Shown piece after piece: positions 27,430 through 35,502 of a DNA stretch of 37,284 nucleotides (position 1 is the first letter of the stretch; every line of letters starts with the position of its first letter). The DNA is from Phycisphaerae bacterium (GTDB lineage Bacteria > Planctomycetota > Phycisphaerae > UBA1845 > UTPLA1). The position numbers and the translations under genes are program-made. The notes below the pieces were generated by a model, which saw only the letters and a list, made by a program, of their open reading frames with translations, was not told where the DNA came from and made no database searches. Location of the stretch: positions 1 to 37,284 of the forward strand of contig JAUVGW010000008.1 in NCBI GenBank assembly GCA_030593565.1, written 5' to 3'.

Positions 27430-27457
27430 AAATCCATGGATTGCGATCCATGGATTT
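27430..27457. repeat. Perfect 10-bp inverted repeat (hairpin)
   Basis: AAATCCATGG at 27430-27439 is mirrored by CCATGGATTT at 27448-27457, with the loop ATTGCGAT. It lies 41 bases after the stop of the fused sheath gene. It is AT-rich and has no T-run, so it is not a typical intrinsic terminator; it may stabilise the mRNA end or be a protein-binding site. Confidence 0.75.
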
Positions 27458-27496
27458 GGTGCGCGCTTCACCAACCATCAAACACCAATAGAGCCG

Positions 27497-27740
27497 TGTT
27501 TCATAACAGGGCAATCGCAAGAATGGATCTCGCGCATGAGCTGCGAGTCTGTTGAAGGGGGTTTGATAGGCACGAAACCGATCAGAGCCGCCTTCTGTGA
27601 AGGCGGTGCCCTCCAAACGCCACGGCACACCGCCTTCACAGAAGGCGGCTCTGATCGGGCTTCTCAAACAGGCTCGTAACCCAGTGGCATCTGGGCGGGG
27701 GGCTTCCGTACGATTCTTGCGATTGCCCTGTGTTTCATGA
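27497..27740. mobile_element. MITE-like palindromic element with terminal inverted repeats and target duplication
   Basis: The ends 27507-27524 (CAGGGCAATCGCAAGAAT) and 27713-27730 are perfect 18-bp inverted repeats. They are directly abutted by TGTTTCATAA (27497-27506) and TGTTTCATGA (27731-27740), a 10-base direct repeat with one mismatch, as expected of a target-site duplication. Inside, a 31-bp perfect inverted repeat (27578-27608 and 27628-27658) surrounds a 19-base loop, and each arm contains its own 8-bp palindrome (CCGCCTTC-TGT-GAAGGCGG). The 224-base element carries no reading frame for a transposase, so it would move, if at all, with help from elsewhere in the genome. The strong hairpins could also end transcription from the T6SS side. 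Confidence 0.75.
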
Positions 27741-27759
27741 GGAATGGGGGCGGTGCGAG

Positions 27760-27787
27760 TTGAGTTTCGGGTGAGATCGGGTATGCT
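27760..27787 (+). promoter_or_regulatory. Possible sigma70-type promoter for fusA
   Basis: TTGAGT (27760-27765) and TATGCT (27782-27787) are separated by 16 bases and each matches four of six consensus positions. They lie about 120 bases before the fusA start and just after the MITE-like element. Confidence 0.4.
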
Positions 27788-27905
27788 TGTTTGATTCGGC
27801 ATTCTTGTCGGCGATCGTCGCGGTTGCGGAGTTGCGGCGCTGCGGTCGGCGGTTCGGTGTTTTGCCGCCTGGCGAGGCGGCGTGGTGAATAAAGGAGCAA
27901 GCGCG

Positions 27906-30038
27906 ATGTCAGCGGCATCATCCGGCGAATCAGCAGACGAGGACGATACATCCGACCAAGCCGACTTATCGCGGGTCCGCAACATCGGCATCGCCGCGCA
28001 CATCGACGCTGGCAAGACGACGACGACGGAGCGTTTTCTGTATTACACGGGCCGTACGCACAAGATGGGGGAGGTGGACGAGGGCACGACTGCGACGGAC
28101 TTCGATGTTCAGGAGCAGGACCGGGGGATCACCATCTTCAGCGCGGCCGTGACGTTTGAGTGGGACGATCATACGGTCAATCTGATCGACACGCCGGGGC
28201 ACGTGGATTTCACGGCGGAAGTGGAACGGAGCCTTCGTGTGCTCGACGGGGCGGTGGTCGTGTTCGACGGCAAGGAGGGCGTGGAAGCGCAATCGGAAAC
28301 GGTGTGGCGTCAGGCGCAGAAGTACGGCGTGCCATGCATCTGCTTCATCAACAAGATGGACAAGATCGGTGCTGATTTCGCGATGTCCGTATCTTCGATC
28401 GAGAAGCGGCTGGGGGCCGTGCCAGTGGCGGTGCAGATTCCGATTGGAGCGGAGAGCACGTTTTCCGGGGTTGTCGATCTGCTGACGATGAAGGCCCACC
28501 GATTTGTCGGCGAGCAGGGATCGAAGGTGCGGGAGGAGGATATCCCCGCGGAGATGATGGACGAGGTGAGGCATTGGCGGCATGCGCTCGAGGAGAAGGT
28601 GGCGGAGTATGATGACGGGTTGATGGAGAAGTACCTGGAGGAGCAGCCGCTGGGCGAGGAGGAGATTCGGGCGGCTTTACGTCGGGCGGCGCTGGAGCGG
28701 CGATTCTATCCGGTGTTTTGCGGGTCGGCACTGCGGAACATCGGTGTGCAGACGTTGTTGGACGGGGTGGTGCATTATTTGCCATCGCCGTTGGATCGGC
28801 CGGCGATCGCGGGTGTCAAGTCGTTGACTGATCACACGCCTGTGGAGCGGAATCCGAAGAAAGGTGAGCCCTTTTCGGCCTTGATCTTCAAGATTGTGGC
28901 GGACAAGCCGCTGGATCTGTACTACCTGCGGGTGTACAGCGGTGTGTTGAAGAGCAGCTCGCGAGTCTTCAATGCGAATACGGGTAAGAAGGAGAATTTG
29001 AGCCGGATATTCCGGATGTTCGCGAAACGTCGCGAGCAGATTTCGGAGGCGGTGCCGGGTGACATCGTGGGATGTTTGGGATTGAAGGCGGCGGTGACGG
29101 GTGACACGCTTTGTGATGTTCGCCAGCCGGTCGTGTTGGAGCGGATCGAGTTTCCGACGCCTGTGATGAGTGTGTCGGTGGAGCCCCGGAGCACGAAGGA
29201 TCGAGAGGACCTTGCATTGGGTTTGGGGAAGTTGGCGCGTCAGGATCCCACGTTTCAGCATAGCTTCAACGAGGAGACGGGGCAGACAATCATCAGCGGG
29301 ATGGGGGAGCTTCACCTCGAGGTTCTGACGCACAGGCTGGCACACGAGATGCGCGTGCCCGTGAACGTCGGGAGGCCGCTTGTTGCCTACCGTGAAACGG
29401 TGACGGAGTCGGGGACGGCTGAGGCGAGATTCATACGCCAGACAGCGACAACCGGGCAGTATGCGGTGGTGACGATCCGGGTGGAACCGCTCGGGAAGGC
29501 CCTCGACGAGGAGTCGTTCGCGTTCGTGAACGGGGTGGGCAGCGGCCAGCTCCGTTCGGTCTTCGTGGATGCTGTGGAGCGTGGGATTCGCGATTCGTTG
29601 CAGGTGGGCGTCCTCGCGGGGTACGAGCTGCTGAACATCCGGGCAACGCTGGTCGCCGGGAAGGAGCATGAGTCCGATAGTACGGAGCTGGCGTTCGAGA
29701 GCGCGGCTCGGATGGGGTTCGAGGCTGCGTTGCAGAAGGCGGTCCCGGTGATGCTGGAGCCGGTGATGCGATTGGAGGTTTCGGTTCCGGATGAGTATTT
29801 CGGGTCGGTGAGCGGTGACCTGAGTATGCGACGGGGTGTCATTCAGGATACGGAGGTGCGGGGCAGCCATCGGGTGATCCACTGTGAGGTGCCGTTGGCG
29901 GAGATGTTCGAGTACGCATCGAAGCTGCGCACGTTGACGCAGGGGCGGGCGAGTTGGTCGATGGAGCCGCATTCGTACGAGCCGATGCCGCGTCGGTTAC
30001 AGGAGGATCTACTGCGGCGGCATGGGTATATCGCGTAG
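27906..30038 (+). CDS. fusA: Elongation factor G (divergent)
   Basis: This 710-aa protein is a translational GTPase of EF-G type, catalysing ribosome translocation. G1 is [12 protein letters not shown] (about residues 30-41), followed by [21 protein letters not shown] and NKMD. Domains II-V follow in order, ending with the conserved [28 protein letters not shown]. Two features are unusual: an acidic Ser/Asp/Glu N-terminal extension of about 25 residues, and a domain IV in which the usual GGRGQYG loop reads ATTGQYA. The second tip loop keeps His ([13 protein letters not shown]). It could be the main EF-G or one of several paralogues such as the spd-type EF-Gs. AAAGGAG at 27891-27897 sets the ATG at 27906; a GTG at 27882 is less likely. 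The usual neighbours rpsL, rpsG and tuf are absent. Confidence 0.93.
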   Translation: MSAASSGESADEDDTSDQADLSRVRNIGIAAHIDAGKTTTTERFLYYTGRTHKMGEVDEGTTATDFDVQEQDRGITIFSAAVTFEWDDHTVNLIDTPGHVDFTAEVERSLRVLDGAVVVFDGKEGVEAQSETVWRQAQKYGVPCICFINKMDKIGADFAMSVSSIEKRLGAVPVAVQIPIGAESTFSGVVDLLTMKAHRFVGEQGSKVREEDIPAEMMDEVRHWRHALEEKVAEYDDGLMEKYLEEQPLGEEEIRAALRRAALERRFYPVFCGSALRNIGVQTLLDGVVHYLPSPLDRPAIAGVKSLTDHTPVERNPKKGEPFSALIFKIVADKPLDLYYLRVYSGVLKSSSRVFNANTGKKENLSRIFRMFAKRREQISEAVPGDIVGCLGLKAAVTGDTLCDVRQPVVLERIEFPTPVMSVSVEPRSTKDREDLALGLGKLARQDPTFQHSFNEETGQTIISGMGELHLEVLTHRLAHEMRVPVNVGRPLVAYRETVTESGTAEARFIRQTATTGQYAVVTIRVEPLGKALDEESFAFVNGVGSGQLRSVFVDAVERGIRDSLQVGVLAGYELLNIRATLVAGKEHESDSTELAFESAARMGFEAALQKAVPVMLEPVMRLEVSVPDEYFGSVSGDLSMRRGVIQDTEVRGSHRVIHCEVPLAEMFEYASKLRTLTQGRASWSMEPHSYEPMPRRLQEDLLRRHGYIA

Positions 30039-30109
30039 TGCGAGCCGGGGTGGGGCTGACGATCGGGGGGGCGGGGTGGATTGGGGCGAGAAAAAGTGGA
30101 AAATGTGGG

Positions 30110-30137
30110 TTGACAAAGGTTTGGGGGCTGGTAGGAT
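30110..30137 (+). promoter_or_regulatory. Sigma70-type promoter of the S10 operon
   Basis: A perfect TTGACA -35 (30110-30115) and TAGGAT -10 (30132-30137) are 16 bases apart, 66 bases before the rpsJ start codon and after the fusA stop. It would let the ribosomal genes be expressed independently of fusA. Confidence 0.65.
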
Positions 30138-30203
30138 TGCCGAGCTTACCCGTGCAGCGACGTGTCGTCGGGGGCGGGAAGAAATCGCAAGTGAGGAGCA
30201 GCC

Positions 30204-30512
30204 GTGGCGTTGGACCGTATCCGGATTCGTATGGAGGCCTACGATCATCGAGCGTTGGATAACTCCGCGCGTGAGATCGTGGAGCAGGCGAAGCGGACGA
30301 GTACGCGCGTTCGCGGCCCTATTCCGTTGCCGACGCGGATTGAGCGTTATACCGTTCTCCGCAGCCCTCACATTGACAAGAAATCTCGTGAGCAGTTCGA
30401 GATGCGAACACACAAGCGTGTGATCGATATCTTCGAGCCGACGGCTCGGACGGTGGAAGCGTTGAACCGGTTGGTGGTACCGGCGGGTGTGTTTGTGAAG
30501 ATCAAGGCATAG
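30204..30512 (+). CDS. rpsJ: Ribosomal protein S10
   Basis: This 102-aa protein has the S10 pattern: [27 protein letters not shown], then [40 protein letters not shown], and the closing helix-strand with GVFVKIKA. It is a 30S head protein and, as NusB/NusE partner, an antitermination factor. It starts with GTG at 30204 after GAGGAG (30193-30198). It opens the S10 cluster, directly after fusA with no tuf between. Confidence 0.98.
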   Translation: MALDRIRIRMEAYDHRALDNSAREIVEQAKRTSTRVRGPIPLPTRIERYTVLRSPHIDKKSREQFEMRTHKRVIDIFEPTARTVEALNRLVVPAGVFVKIKA

Positions 30513-30581
30513 GACATGAACCTGTGGCGGCGTTCGTCTCGGGTTCCTCTGTCGTTGGTCGCAATGCCCCTCCTTTGTTAG

Positions 30582-30607
30582 TTGACAGCGTGGCGTGCGA
30601 GTATGAA
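30582..30607 (+). promoter_or_regulatory. Weak internal promoter candidate before rplC
   Basis: A perfect TTGACA (30582-30587) is followed after only 14 bases by TATGAA (30602-30607). The short spacing makes it doubtful, but the 144-base rpsJ-rplC gap is long for this operon and could hold a second start. Confidence 0.25.
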
Positions 30608-30656
30608 TCGCGCGTAGAAGAAGAAGTCCCGTAGGGCAGCAGGGAAAATGTGCCTT

Positions 30657-31307
30657 ATGAAAGCGGCGATACTGGGCAAAAAGGTCGGAATGACACGCGT
30701 GTTCGATGAGGACGGTGCGTCGATTCCGGTGACGGTCATTGAGGCAGGACCTTGTCCGATTCTGCAGGTCAAGACGGCGAAGTGTGACGGCTACGACGCG
30801 ATTCAATTGGGTTTCCTCCGTGCGAAGCCGAGTCGATGTCGTCGTCCGGACATCGGTCACGCTCGGAAGGCGGGGAGTGAGCCCCATCGGTTCGTTCGTG
30901 AGATTCGTCAGTCGGAGCCAGTTGAGCAAGAGGCGGGTCACGTGGTGACGGTGGCTCTGTTCGACGTGCAGGACGTGAGGTTCGTGGACGTGATTGGGAC
31001 GACGATCGGGAAGGGATTCCAGGGCGTGATGAAACGGCACGGTTTCGGAGGGCAACTGGCATCGCACGGCGTGGAGCGGAAGCACCGGTCTGCGGGTAGC
31101 ATCGGCGGGTCGGGCGATCTGGGCGAAGGACGTGGGGTCAAGCGGGGTAAACGGATGCCGGGTCACATGGGCGACGTACAGCGAACGGCTCGGAACCAGC
31201 GACTGGTCTCGATCGACAAGGATCGAAACCTGATGCTGATCAAGGGAGCGATCCCGGGGCCGAAAGGCGGCTTCGTGATCGTTTCGAAGGCGAAGACGAA
31301 ATCATAA
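30657..31307 (+). CDS. rplC: Ribosomal protein L3
   Basis: The 216-aa product begins MKAAILGKKVGMTRVFDEDG, the typical L3 N-terminus, and contains the conserved GKGFQGVMKRHGFGG loop, SHGVERKHRSAGSIGGSGDLGEGRGVKRGKRMPGHMG and the final SIDKDRNLMLIKGAIPGPKGGFV. L3 is an early 50S assembly protein that reaches the peptidyl transferase centre. An in-frame ATG nine bases earlier (30648, adding Met-Cys-Leu) is closer to AGGG at 30642; ATG 30657 is preferred for its family N-terminus. Confidence 0.97.
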   Translation: MKAAILGKKVGMTRVFDEDGASIPVTVIEAGPCPILQVKTAKCDGYDAIQLGFLRAKPSRCRRPDIGHARKAGSEPHRFVREIRQSEPVEQEAGHVVTVALFDVQDVRFVDVIGTTIGKGFQGVMKRHGFGGQLASHGVERKHRSAGSIGGSGDLGEGRGVKRGKRMPGHMGDVQRTARNQRLVSIDKDRNLMLIKGAIPGPKGGFVIVSKAKTKS

Positions 31308-31315
31308 TGTATTCT

Positions 31316-31348
31316 GGCCGTCAGGCGGACGCTTGAACGGCCATTTTT
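31316..31348 (+). terminator. Terminator- or attenuator-like hairpin between rplC and rplD
   Basis: GGCCGT (31316-31321) pairs with ACGGCC (31337-31342), and the stem is followed by A and five T (31344-31348). The loop of 15 bases can pair further. It starts nine bases after the rplC stop and ends 17 bases before the rplD ATG. Confidence 0.55.
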
Positions 31349-31364
31349 GTTGTGTTTGAGTGTC

Positions 31365-32012
31365 ATGATTGAGATTCCGGTCTTGGACATAAATGGGTCA
31401 ACGATCCGTAGCGAGTCGCTGGATCCGGCGTTGCTGGGCGGTCGTGTTCGGCACGATCTGCTAAAGCAGGCCGTGGTTGCCTATCAGGCAAGTCGGCGTC
31501 AGGGGACTGCGGTGACGAAAGGCCGCGGGGTGGTACAAGGCTCGAGCCGGAAGCTGTATCGGCAGAAGGGAACGGGGCGCTCCCGAGCGGGGAACCTGCG
31601 GACGCCGGTGCGAGTCGGAGGCGGTAGGACCTTTGCCAAGATCACGCGGGATTATTCGAAGACGTTGCCGCGGAAGATGCGGCGTCTGGCGAGGAACTCG
31701 GCGATCCTGGCAAAGGCGATGTCTGGGACGGCATTGATTTTGGAAGGGCTGAAATTCGAGAAGCCTCAGACGTCGGCGATGGCGGCGATCCTTGATGCGA
31801 CCAAGACGCGGCGGGGGGCTTTGTTGGCGACGGCCTCGGAAGACGCGAACATTCTGAAGTCGTTACGGAATATCCCGAATATGGAAATGAAGCTGGTGGC
31901 TGATGTGAACGCGTATGACGTGCTTCGCGCCAGGCATCTGGTGTTCACGCCAGAGGCGTTCAAGTCGTTGGTGACGGATCCCGAGAAGGCCGGCGCGTCG
32001 GCGGAGGCATAG
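31365..32012 (+). CDS. rplD: Ribosomal protein L4
   Basis: The 215-aa protein has the L4 pattern: a start IPVLDINGSTI, then LLKQAVVAYQASRRQGTAVTKGRGVVQGSSRKLYRQKGTGRSRAGNLRTPVRVGGG, the long basic loop that reaches into the exit tunnel, and KTLPRKMRRLARNSAI. In some bacteria L4 regulates its own operon by transcription termination and translation block. The ATG at 31365 has only a weak ribosome site. A terminator-like hairpin lies directly upstream. Confidence 0.97.
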   Translation: MIEIPVLDINGSTIRSESLDPALLGGRVRHDLLKQAVVAYQASRRQGTAVTKGRGVVQGSSRKLYRQKGTGRSRAGNLRTPVRVGGGRTFAKITRDYSKTLPRKMRRLARNSAILAKAMSGTALILEGLKFEKPQTSAMAAILDATKTRRGALLATASEDANILKSLRNIPNMEMKLVADVNAYDVLRARHLVFTPEAFKSLVTDPEKAGASAEA

Positions 32013-32019
32013 GGCAGCG

Positions 32020-32331
32020 ATGGATATCTATCACATCATCCGACGACCGCTGGTGACGGAGAAGGGGACGTATCAGAGCAAGCAGTCGCACGGGGTGACG
32101 GCGTCACGACCCGGGCGCGGCGGGGCGTACAGTTTCGAGGTTCATCCCGAGGCGAACAAGATCGAGATCCGGAACGCGATCGAGAAGATCTACAATGTGA
32201 AGGTTGAGGCGGTCCGGACGAGTGTCCATCGGGGGAAATATCGCCGGCATCGGTTTAAGAGCGGCATGACGCGTCACTGGAAGAAGGCAGTGGTTGTTCT
32301 GCGGCCCGAGTTCCACATCGACTTGTTCTGA
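32020..32331 (+). CDS. rplW: Ribosomal protein L23
   Basis: This 103-aa protein starts with MDIYHIIRRPLVTEKGTYQ and has the family block YSFEVHPEANKIEIRNAIEKIYNVKVEAVRTSVHRGK, ending in a strand with WKKAVVVLRPE. L23 lies at the exit tunnel and is the docking site for trigger factor and SRP. A stretch (SKQSHGVTASRPGRGGA) between the first helix and the strand makes a slightly longer loop than usual. It starts seven bases after rplD, with AGGG overlapping the rplD stop. Confidence 0.96.
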   Translation: MDIYHIIRRPLVTEKGTYQSKQSHGVTASRPGRGGAYSFEVHPEANKIEIRNAIEKIYNVKVEAVRTSVHRGKYRRHRFKSGMTRHWKKAVVVLRPEFHIDLF

Positions 32332-32407
32332 TGTGTGGAGAGGCGTAGGGGAACGGTGACGGCAGGTCGCGGATCGGCCGGGATCGCAACGGCAAGGTAG
32401 AGACGAG

Positions 32408-33277
32408 ATGGGCGTCAAGATATATTCTAGGACGACACCTGGCCGACGCAGAGCCAGTGTGAACGACTTCAAAGAGCTGACGGACAAGCGACGTCGGCCG
32501 GTGAAGGCTTTGTGTCGCCCGTTGCCGAAGACCGGTGGGCGAAATCACCATGGTGTCACGACGGCCCGTTTTCGGGGCGGCGGCCACAAGCGATTGTATC
32601 GGATGATCGACTTCAAGCGCCGCAAGGATGGGATGTCGGCGAATGTCGAGGCGATCGAGTATGATCCGAACCGGAACTGCTTTATCGCTTTGCTGAAGTA
32701 CGATGATGGAGAACTTCGGTACGTTCTGGCGCCGCTCGGTCTGACGGCCGGGGACACGGTGATGAGTGGGCAGGGCGTGGAGCCGAAGATTGGCTGCGCG
32801 ATGGCCCTGAAGGACATTCCGACCGGACTGGACATCCACAACGTCGAGTTGATCGCGGGGCAAGGCGGCAAGTTGGTTCGTGCGGCGGGCGGCGTGGCTC
32901 GTTTGGCGGCGAAGGAAGGCGACTGGGCGACCATTATCCTGCCGTCCGGAGAGATGCGGCAGGTCCGCGTGGAGTGCCGCGCGACGATCGGCCAGTTGGG
33001 CAACCTGGATCACAAGAACATCAAGCTGGGTAAGGCCGGCCGGAAGCGGCATATGGGGCGGCGGCCACACGTTCGCGGGACGGCGATGAACCCGGTGGCG
33101 CATCCGTTGGGCGGCGGTGAAGGCCGTAGCGGCGGCGGTCGTCATCCTTGCAGCCCGACGGGCAAGCTGGCGAAAGGCGGGAGAACACGGAAGCCTCGCA
33201 AGCAATCGAACCGTCGCATCCTCCGTCGGCGTAAGAGCCGTCGGTATGGGCAGGTGTCGCTGAAGCGGCGCCGGTAG
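32408..33277 (+). CDS. rplB: Ribosomal protein L2
   Basis: This 289-aa protein has the full L2 pattern: GVKIYSRTTPGRRRAS at the start, the GGRNHHGVTTARFRGGGHKRLYRMIDFKRRK block, and the C-terminal GRRPHVRGTAMNPVAHPLGGGEGRSGGGRHP, which carries the conserved His near the peptidyl transferase centre. Length and order are normal. AAGGTAGAGACGAG precedes the ATG. Confidence 0.98.
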   Translation: MGVKIYSRTTPGRRRASVNDFKELTDKRRRPVKALCRPLPKTGGRNHHGVTTARFRGGGHKRLYRMIDFKRRKDGMSANVEAIEYDPNRNCFIALLKYDDGELRYVLAPLGLTAGDTVMSGQGVEPKIGCAMALKDIPTGLDIHNVELIAGQGGKLVRAAGGVARLAAKEGDWATIILPSGEMRQVRVECRATIGQLGNLDHKNIKLGKAGRKRHMGRRPHVRGTAMNPVAHPLGGGEGRSGGGRHPCSPTGKLAKGGRTRKPRKQSNRRILRRRKSRRYGQVSLKRRR

Positions 33278-33339
33278 AGGTGAGACTAGACATTCGGCAA
33301 GGCATGGACCAAGAGGTCCGTTGGCTGGCAGGTGGTTGA

Positions 33340-33612
33340 ATGACTCGCAGTTTGAAGAAAGGCCCGTACGTGGACCCGCGTCTGGCGGAGAAGGTTCAGA
33401 AGGCGATCGATGTGGGGAGCCATGAACCGATCCGGACGTGGTCACGGCGCTGCACGATCCCGCCGGAGTTCGTCGGCCGGACATTTGAGGTGCACAACGG
33501 GAAGCTTTTCAGGAAGGTGTTCGTCACTGAAGACATGGTAGGGCACAAGCTTGGTGAGTTCAGCCTGACGCGAACATTTCGAGGGCACACGGCTCAGAAG
33601 CGGCGGAAGTAA
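33340..33612 (+). CDS. rpsS: Ribosomal protein S19
   Basis: The 90-aa product reads [20 protein letters not shown] at its start, then [52 protein letters not shown], all S19 hallmarks. S19 sits in the 30S head with S13. AGGTGG lies just before the start. Confidence 0.98.
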   Translation: MTRSLKKGPYVDPRLAEKVQKAIDVGSHEPIRTWSRRCTIPPEFVGRTFEVHNGKLFRKVFVTEDMVGHKLGEFSLTRTFRGHTAQKRRK

Positions 33613-33641
33613 GGTCTTTCAGGGTAACCGGAGCTCGGTTG

Positions 33642-33983
33642 ATGGCAGTTTGGAAGTCGACACATCGATACGCTCGGATCAGTGCCCGAAAGGCGCGTCT
33701 CGTGACGGGCCTGATCGCTGGGCGGCATGTTGACGAGGCGCTGGAGCTTCTGAAGTTCACTCGTAAGCGTGCGAGCAGCATGATAGATAAGGTTCTGCGG
33801 TCAGCGGTGGCGAACGCGGATGAACAGGAAGCGGACGTTCGGAGCTTGTATGTACACGAGGCCCGCGTGGATGAAGGCCCGACGATCAAACGGTTCCGTC
33901 CGAAGGACCGTGGCCGCGCCCACCCGATCATGAAGCGAACGAGTCACCTCGTGATAGCAGTCGGTGAAGGGCCGAGGAAGTAG
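33642..33983 (+). CDS. rplV: Ribosomal protein L22
   Basis: This 113-aa protein contains the L22 start WKSTHRYARISARKARLVTGLIAGRHVDEALELLKF, then the beta-hairpin region reaching the exit tunnel, and the closing PKDRGRAHPIMKRTSHLVIAV. ATG 33642 has GGAG at 33630-33633. The stop is six bases before rpsC. Confidence 0.97.
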   Translation: MAVWKSTHRYARISARKARLVTGLIAGRHVDEALELLKFTRKRASSMIDKVLRSAVANADEQEADVRSLYVHEARVDEGPTIKRFRPKDRGRAHPIMKRTSHLVIAVGEGPRK

Positions 33984-33989
33984 ATAACG

Positions 33990-34691
33990 ATGGGACAGAA
34001 GGTACATCCAACCGGGTTTCGCATCGGGATCACCGAGGATTGGCGCTCTCGCTGGTTTGCGCCGAAGGCGGCCTTTGCCGAGTTTCTGATCGAGGATCAG
34101 AAGATACGCGGCTTGGTGTTCTCGCGGTTGAACGAGACGGCACCGTATGCCGGTTGCTCGTCCGTGGAGATCGAGCGGACGCGCAACGAAGTGAAGGTGG
34201 CGTTGGCGACGGCTCGTCCCGGCATGGTGATCGGTCCCAAAGGCGCAGAGGTAGACAAGCTGAAGGAAGCGTTGGAGGAGTTGATTGACCGTAAGGTGAG
34301 CGTCAACATCAAGGAGATCAAGAATCCGGACCTGGATGCGAAGTTGATCTCGCTGGATGTCGCGGCGCAACTGAAACGGCGGTCGAGCTTTCGCCGCGTG
34401 ATGAAGATGCGAGCGGACGCCGCGATGGCGGCGGGCGCAAAGGGAGTGAAGATCATCTGCAAGGGTCGGCTGGGTGGCGCGGAGATGTCCCGGACGGAGA
34501 TGCAGAAGCGAGGATCGATTCCTTTGCAGACCCTACAGGCGCATGTGGACTACGGTTTCACGACGAGTAACACGACATACGGTTCGATCGGCGTTCGCGT
34601 CTGGTTGTACAAGGGTCGCTACGACGAGGAAGTGGACGCGCCGGTGGAAGGACCGCAGCGGCGTGCGCCCGGTGCTCGCCGGCGGTATTAG
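33990..34691 (+). CDS. rpsC: Ribosomal protein S3
   Basis: The 233-aa protein begins MGQKVHPTGFRIGITEDWRS, a perfect S3 start. It has the KH domain with ATARPGMVIGPKGAEVDKLKEALEEL and a C-terminal domain with GRLGGAEMSRTEMQKRGSIPLQTL, YGFTTSNTTYGSIGVRVWLYKGRY. S3 forms part of the mRNA entry site. GAGGAAG at 33974-33980 precedes the ATG. Confidence 0.98.
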   Translation: MGQKVHPTGFRIGITEDWRSRWFAPKAAFAEFLIEDQKIRGLVFSRLNETAPYAGCSSVEIERTRNEVKVALATARPGMVIGPKGAEVDKLKEALEELIDRKVSVNIKEIKNPDLDAKLISLDVAAQLKRRSSFRRVMKMRADAAMAAGAKGVKIICKGRLGGAEMSRTEMQKRGSIPLQTLQAHVDYGFTTSNTTYGSIGVRVWLYKGRYDEEVDAPVEGPQRRAPGARRRY

Positions 34692-34756
34692 TGTTGGTGT
34701 TTTGGAGTGATTGAACTGGGCGGCAGTCCGCCGAGGGAATGCGGGGAGGCTAGACC

Positions 34757-35176
34757 ATGGCCATGATGCCGGCGAGAGTGAAGTTCCGAAAGCAGCAGCG
34801 GGGTCGTATCCGCGGGAAGGCCTCGCGCGGGAACTTCGTGGCATACGGTGACTATGGGTTGCAGGTTTTGGAGGGTGGCTGGGTCACGGCTCGTCAGATC
34901 GAGGCGGGCCGGATGAGCGCGACACACTTTCTGCATCGACAGGGCCGCGTGATCATCCGCATTTTTCCACATAAGAGTATTTCCGGCAAGCCGCTGGAGA
35001 CTCGTATGGGTAAGGGGAAGGGCGAGATCAACTACTGGACGGCGGTGGTGAAGCCGGGCACGGTTCTGTATGAGATCGGTGGTGTCGAGGAAGAAGTGGC
35101 ACGGCAGGCCTTGGCGCGTGTGGCGCACAAGATGCGGTTTCGATGCCGATTCATCAAGCGTCGTCATGAGCTGTAG
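34757..35176 (+). CDS. rplP: Ribosomal protein L16
   Basis: This 139-aa protein has the L16 pattern: MPARVKFRKQQRGRIRGKAS, GDYGLQVLEGGWVTARQIEAGRMS, RVIIRIFPHKSISGKPLETRMGKGKGEINYWTAVVKPGTVLYEIGG. L16 binds near the A-site tRNA on the 50S. GGGGAGG at 34742-34748 supports ATG 34757; an ATG at 34763 would be closer to the usual start but lies too far from it. Confidence 0.97.
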   Translation: MAMMPARVKFRKQQRGRIRGKASRGNFVAYGDYGLQVLEGGWVTARQIEAGRMSATHFLHRQGRVIIRIFPHKSISGKPLETRMGKGKGEINYWTAVVKPGTVLYEIGGVEEEVARQALARVAHKMRFRCRFIKRRHEL

Positions 35177-35193
35177 CGAGAGGTGCTGGGCGG

Positions 35194-35436
35194 ATGAAGA
35201 TATCAGATCTTCGAGAGTTGAAGACGGAGGAATTGCACGCGGAATTGGACCGTCTGCGACGTCATTTGTTTGACCTTCGGAGCCAGTCGGTGACGGAGAA
35301 GCTCGAGGACGCGACGCAATTGGGCAAGACGCGGCGCGATATTGCGAGGGTCTTCACGATCCTCAAGGAGCGTGGCGAAAAGGATATCGAACAGCAGCAG
35401 TACCACATGGAGTCGATCGGCACGGGTGGTAAGTAG
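35194..35436 (+). CDS. rpmC: Ribosomal protein L29
   Basis: The 80-aa product starts MKISDLRELKTEELHAELDRLRRHLFDLRSQ and continues EKLEDATQLGKTRRDIARVFTILKER, the two-helix L29 fold next to the exit tunnel. It is about 10-15 residues longer than many L29 proteins because of a Glu/Gln/His-containing C-terminal tail. GAGAGG lies about nine bases before the ATG. Confidence 0.95.
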   Translation: MKISDLRELKTEELHAELDRLRRHLFDLRSQSVTEKLEDATQLGKTRRDIARVFTILKERGEKDIEQQQYHMESIGTGGK

Positions 35437-35502
35437 GTGGCGTCGCTGAAGCGGCACAAACGGATGTTCCGGCAGGGACGAGGATAGACGAGCGGATAAT
35501 CG

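Larger units (their letters stand above)
27390..27905. other. 516-base non-coding gap between T6SS and fusA
   Basis: I find no supported gene here. The gap holds a 10-bp hairpin (27430-27457), a MITE-like element with flanking repeats (27497-27740), a possible fusA promoter (27760-27787) and the fusA ribosome site AAAGGAG (27891-27897). It marks the change from accessory secretion genes to core translation genes. Confidence 0.8.

Noticed and set aside
27578-27658. Repeated CCGCCTTC motifs as a CRISPR fragment
   Set aside because: The two units are inverted, not direct, there is only one pair and no spacer pattern or cas gene; they fit a palindromic mobile element.
28677-29972. Long antisense frame (431 codons) opposite fusA
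   Set aside because: It mirrors the codon pattern of a clear EF-G gene, is rich in Arg, His and Leu without domain pattern, and is a normal artefact of high GC.
32255-33484. Antisense frame of 409 codons opposite rplB and rpsS
   Set aside because: Pro/Arg/His-rich shadow of conserved ribosomal genes.
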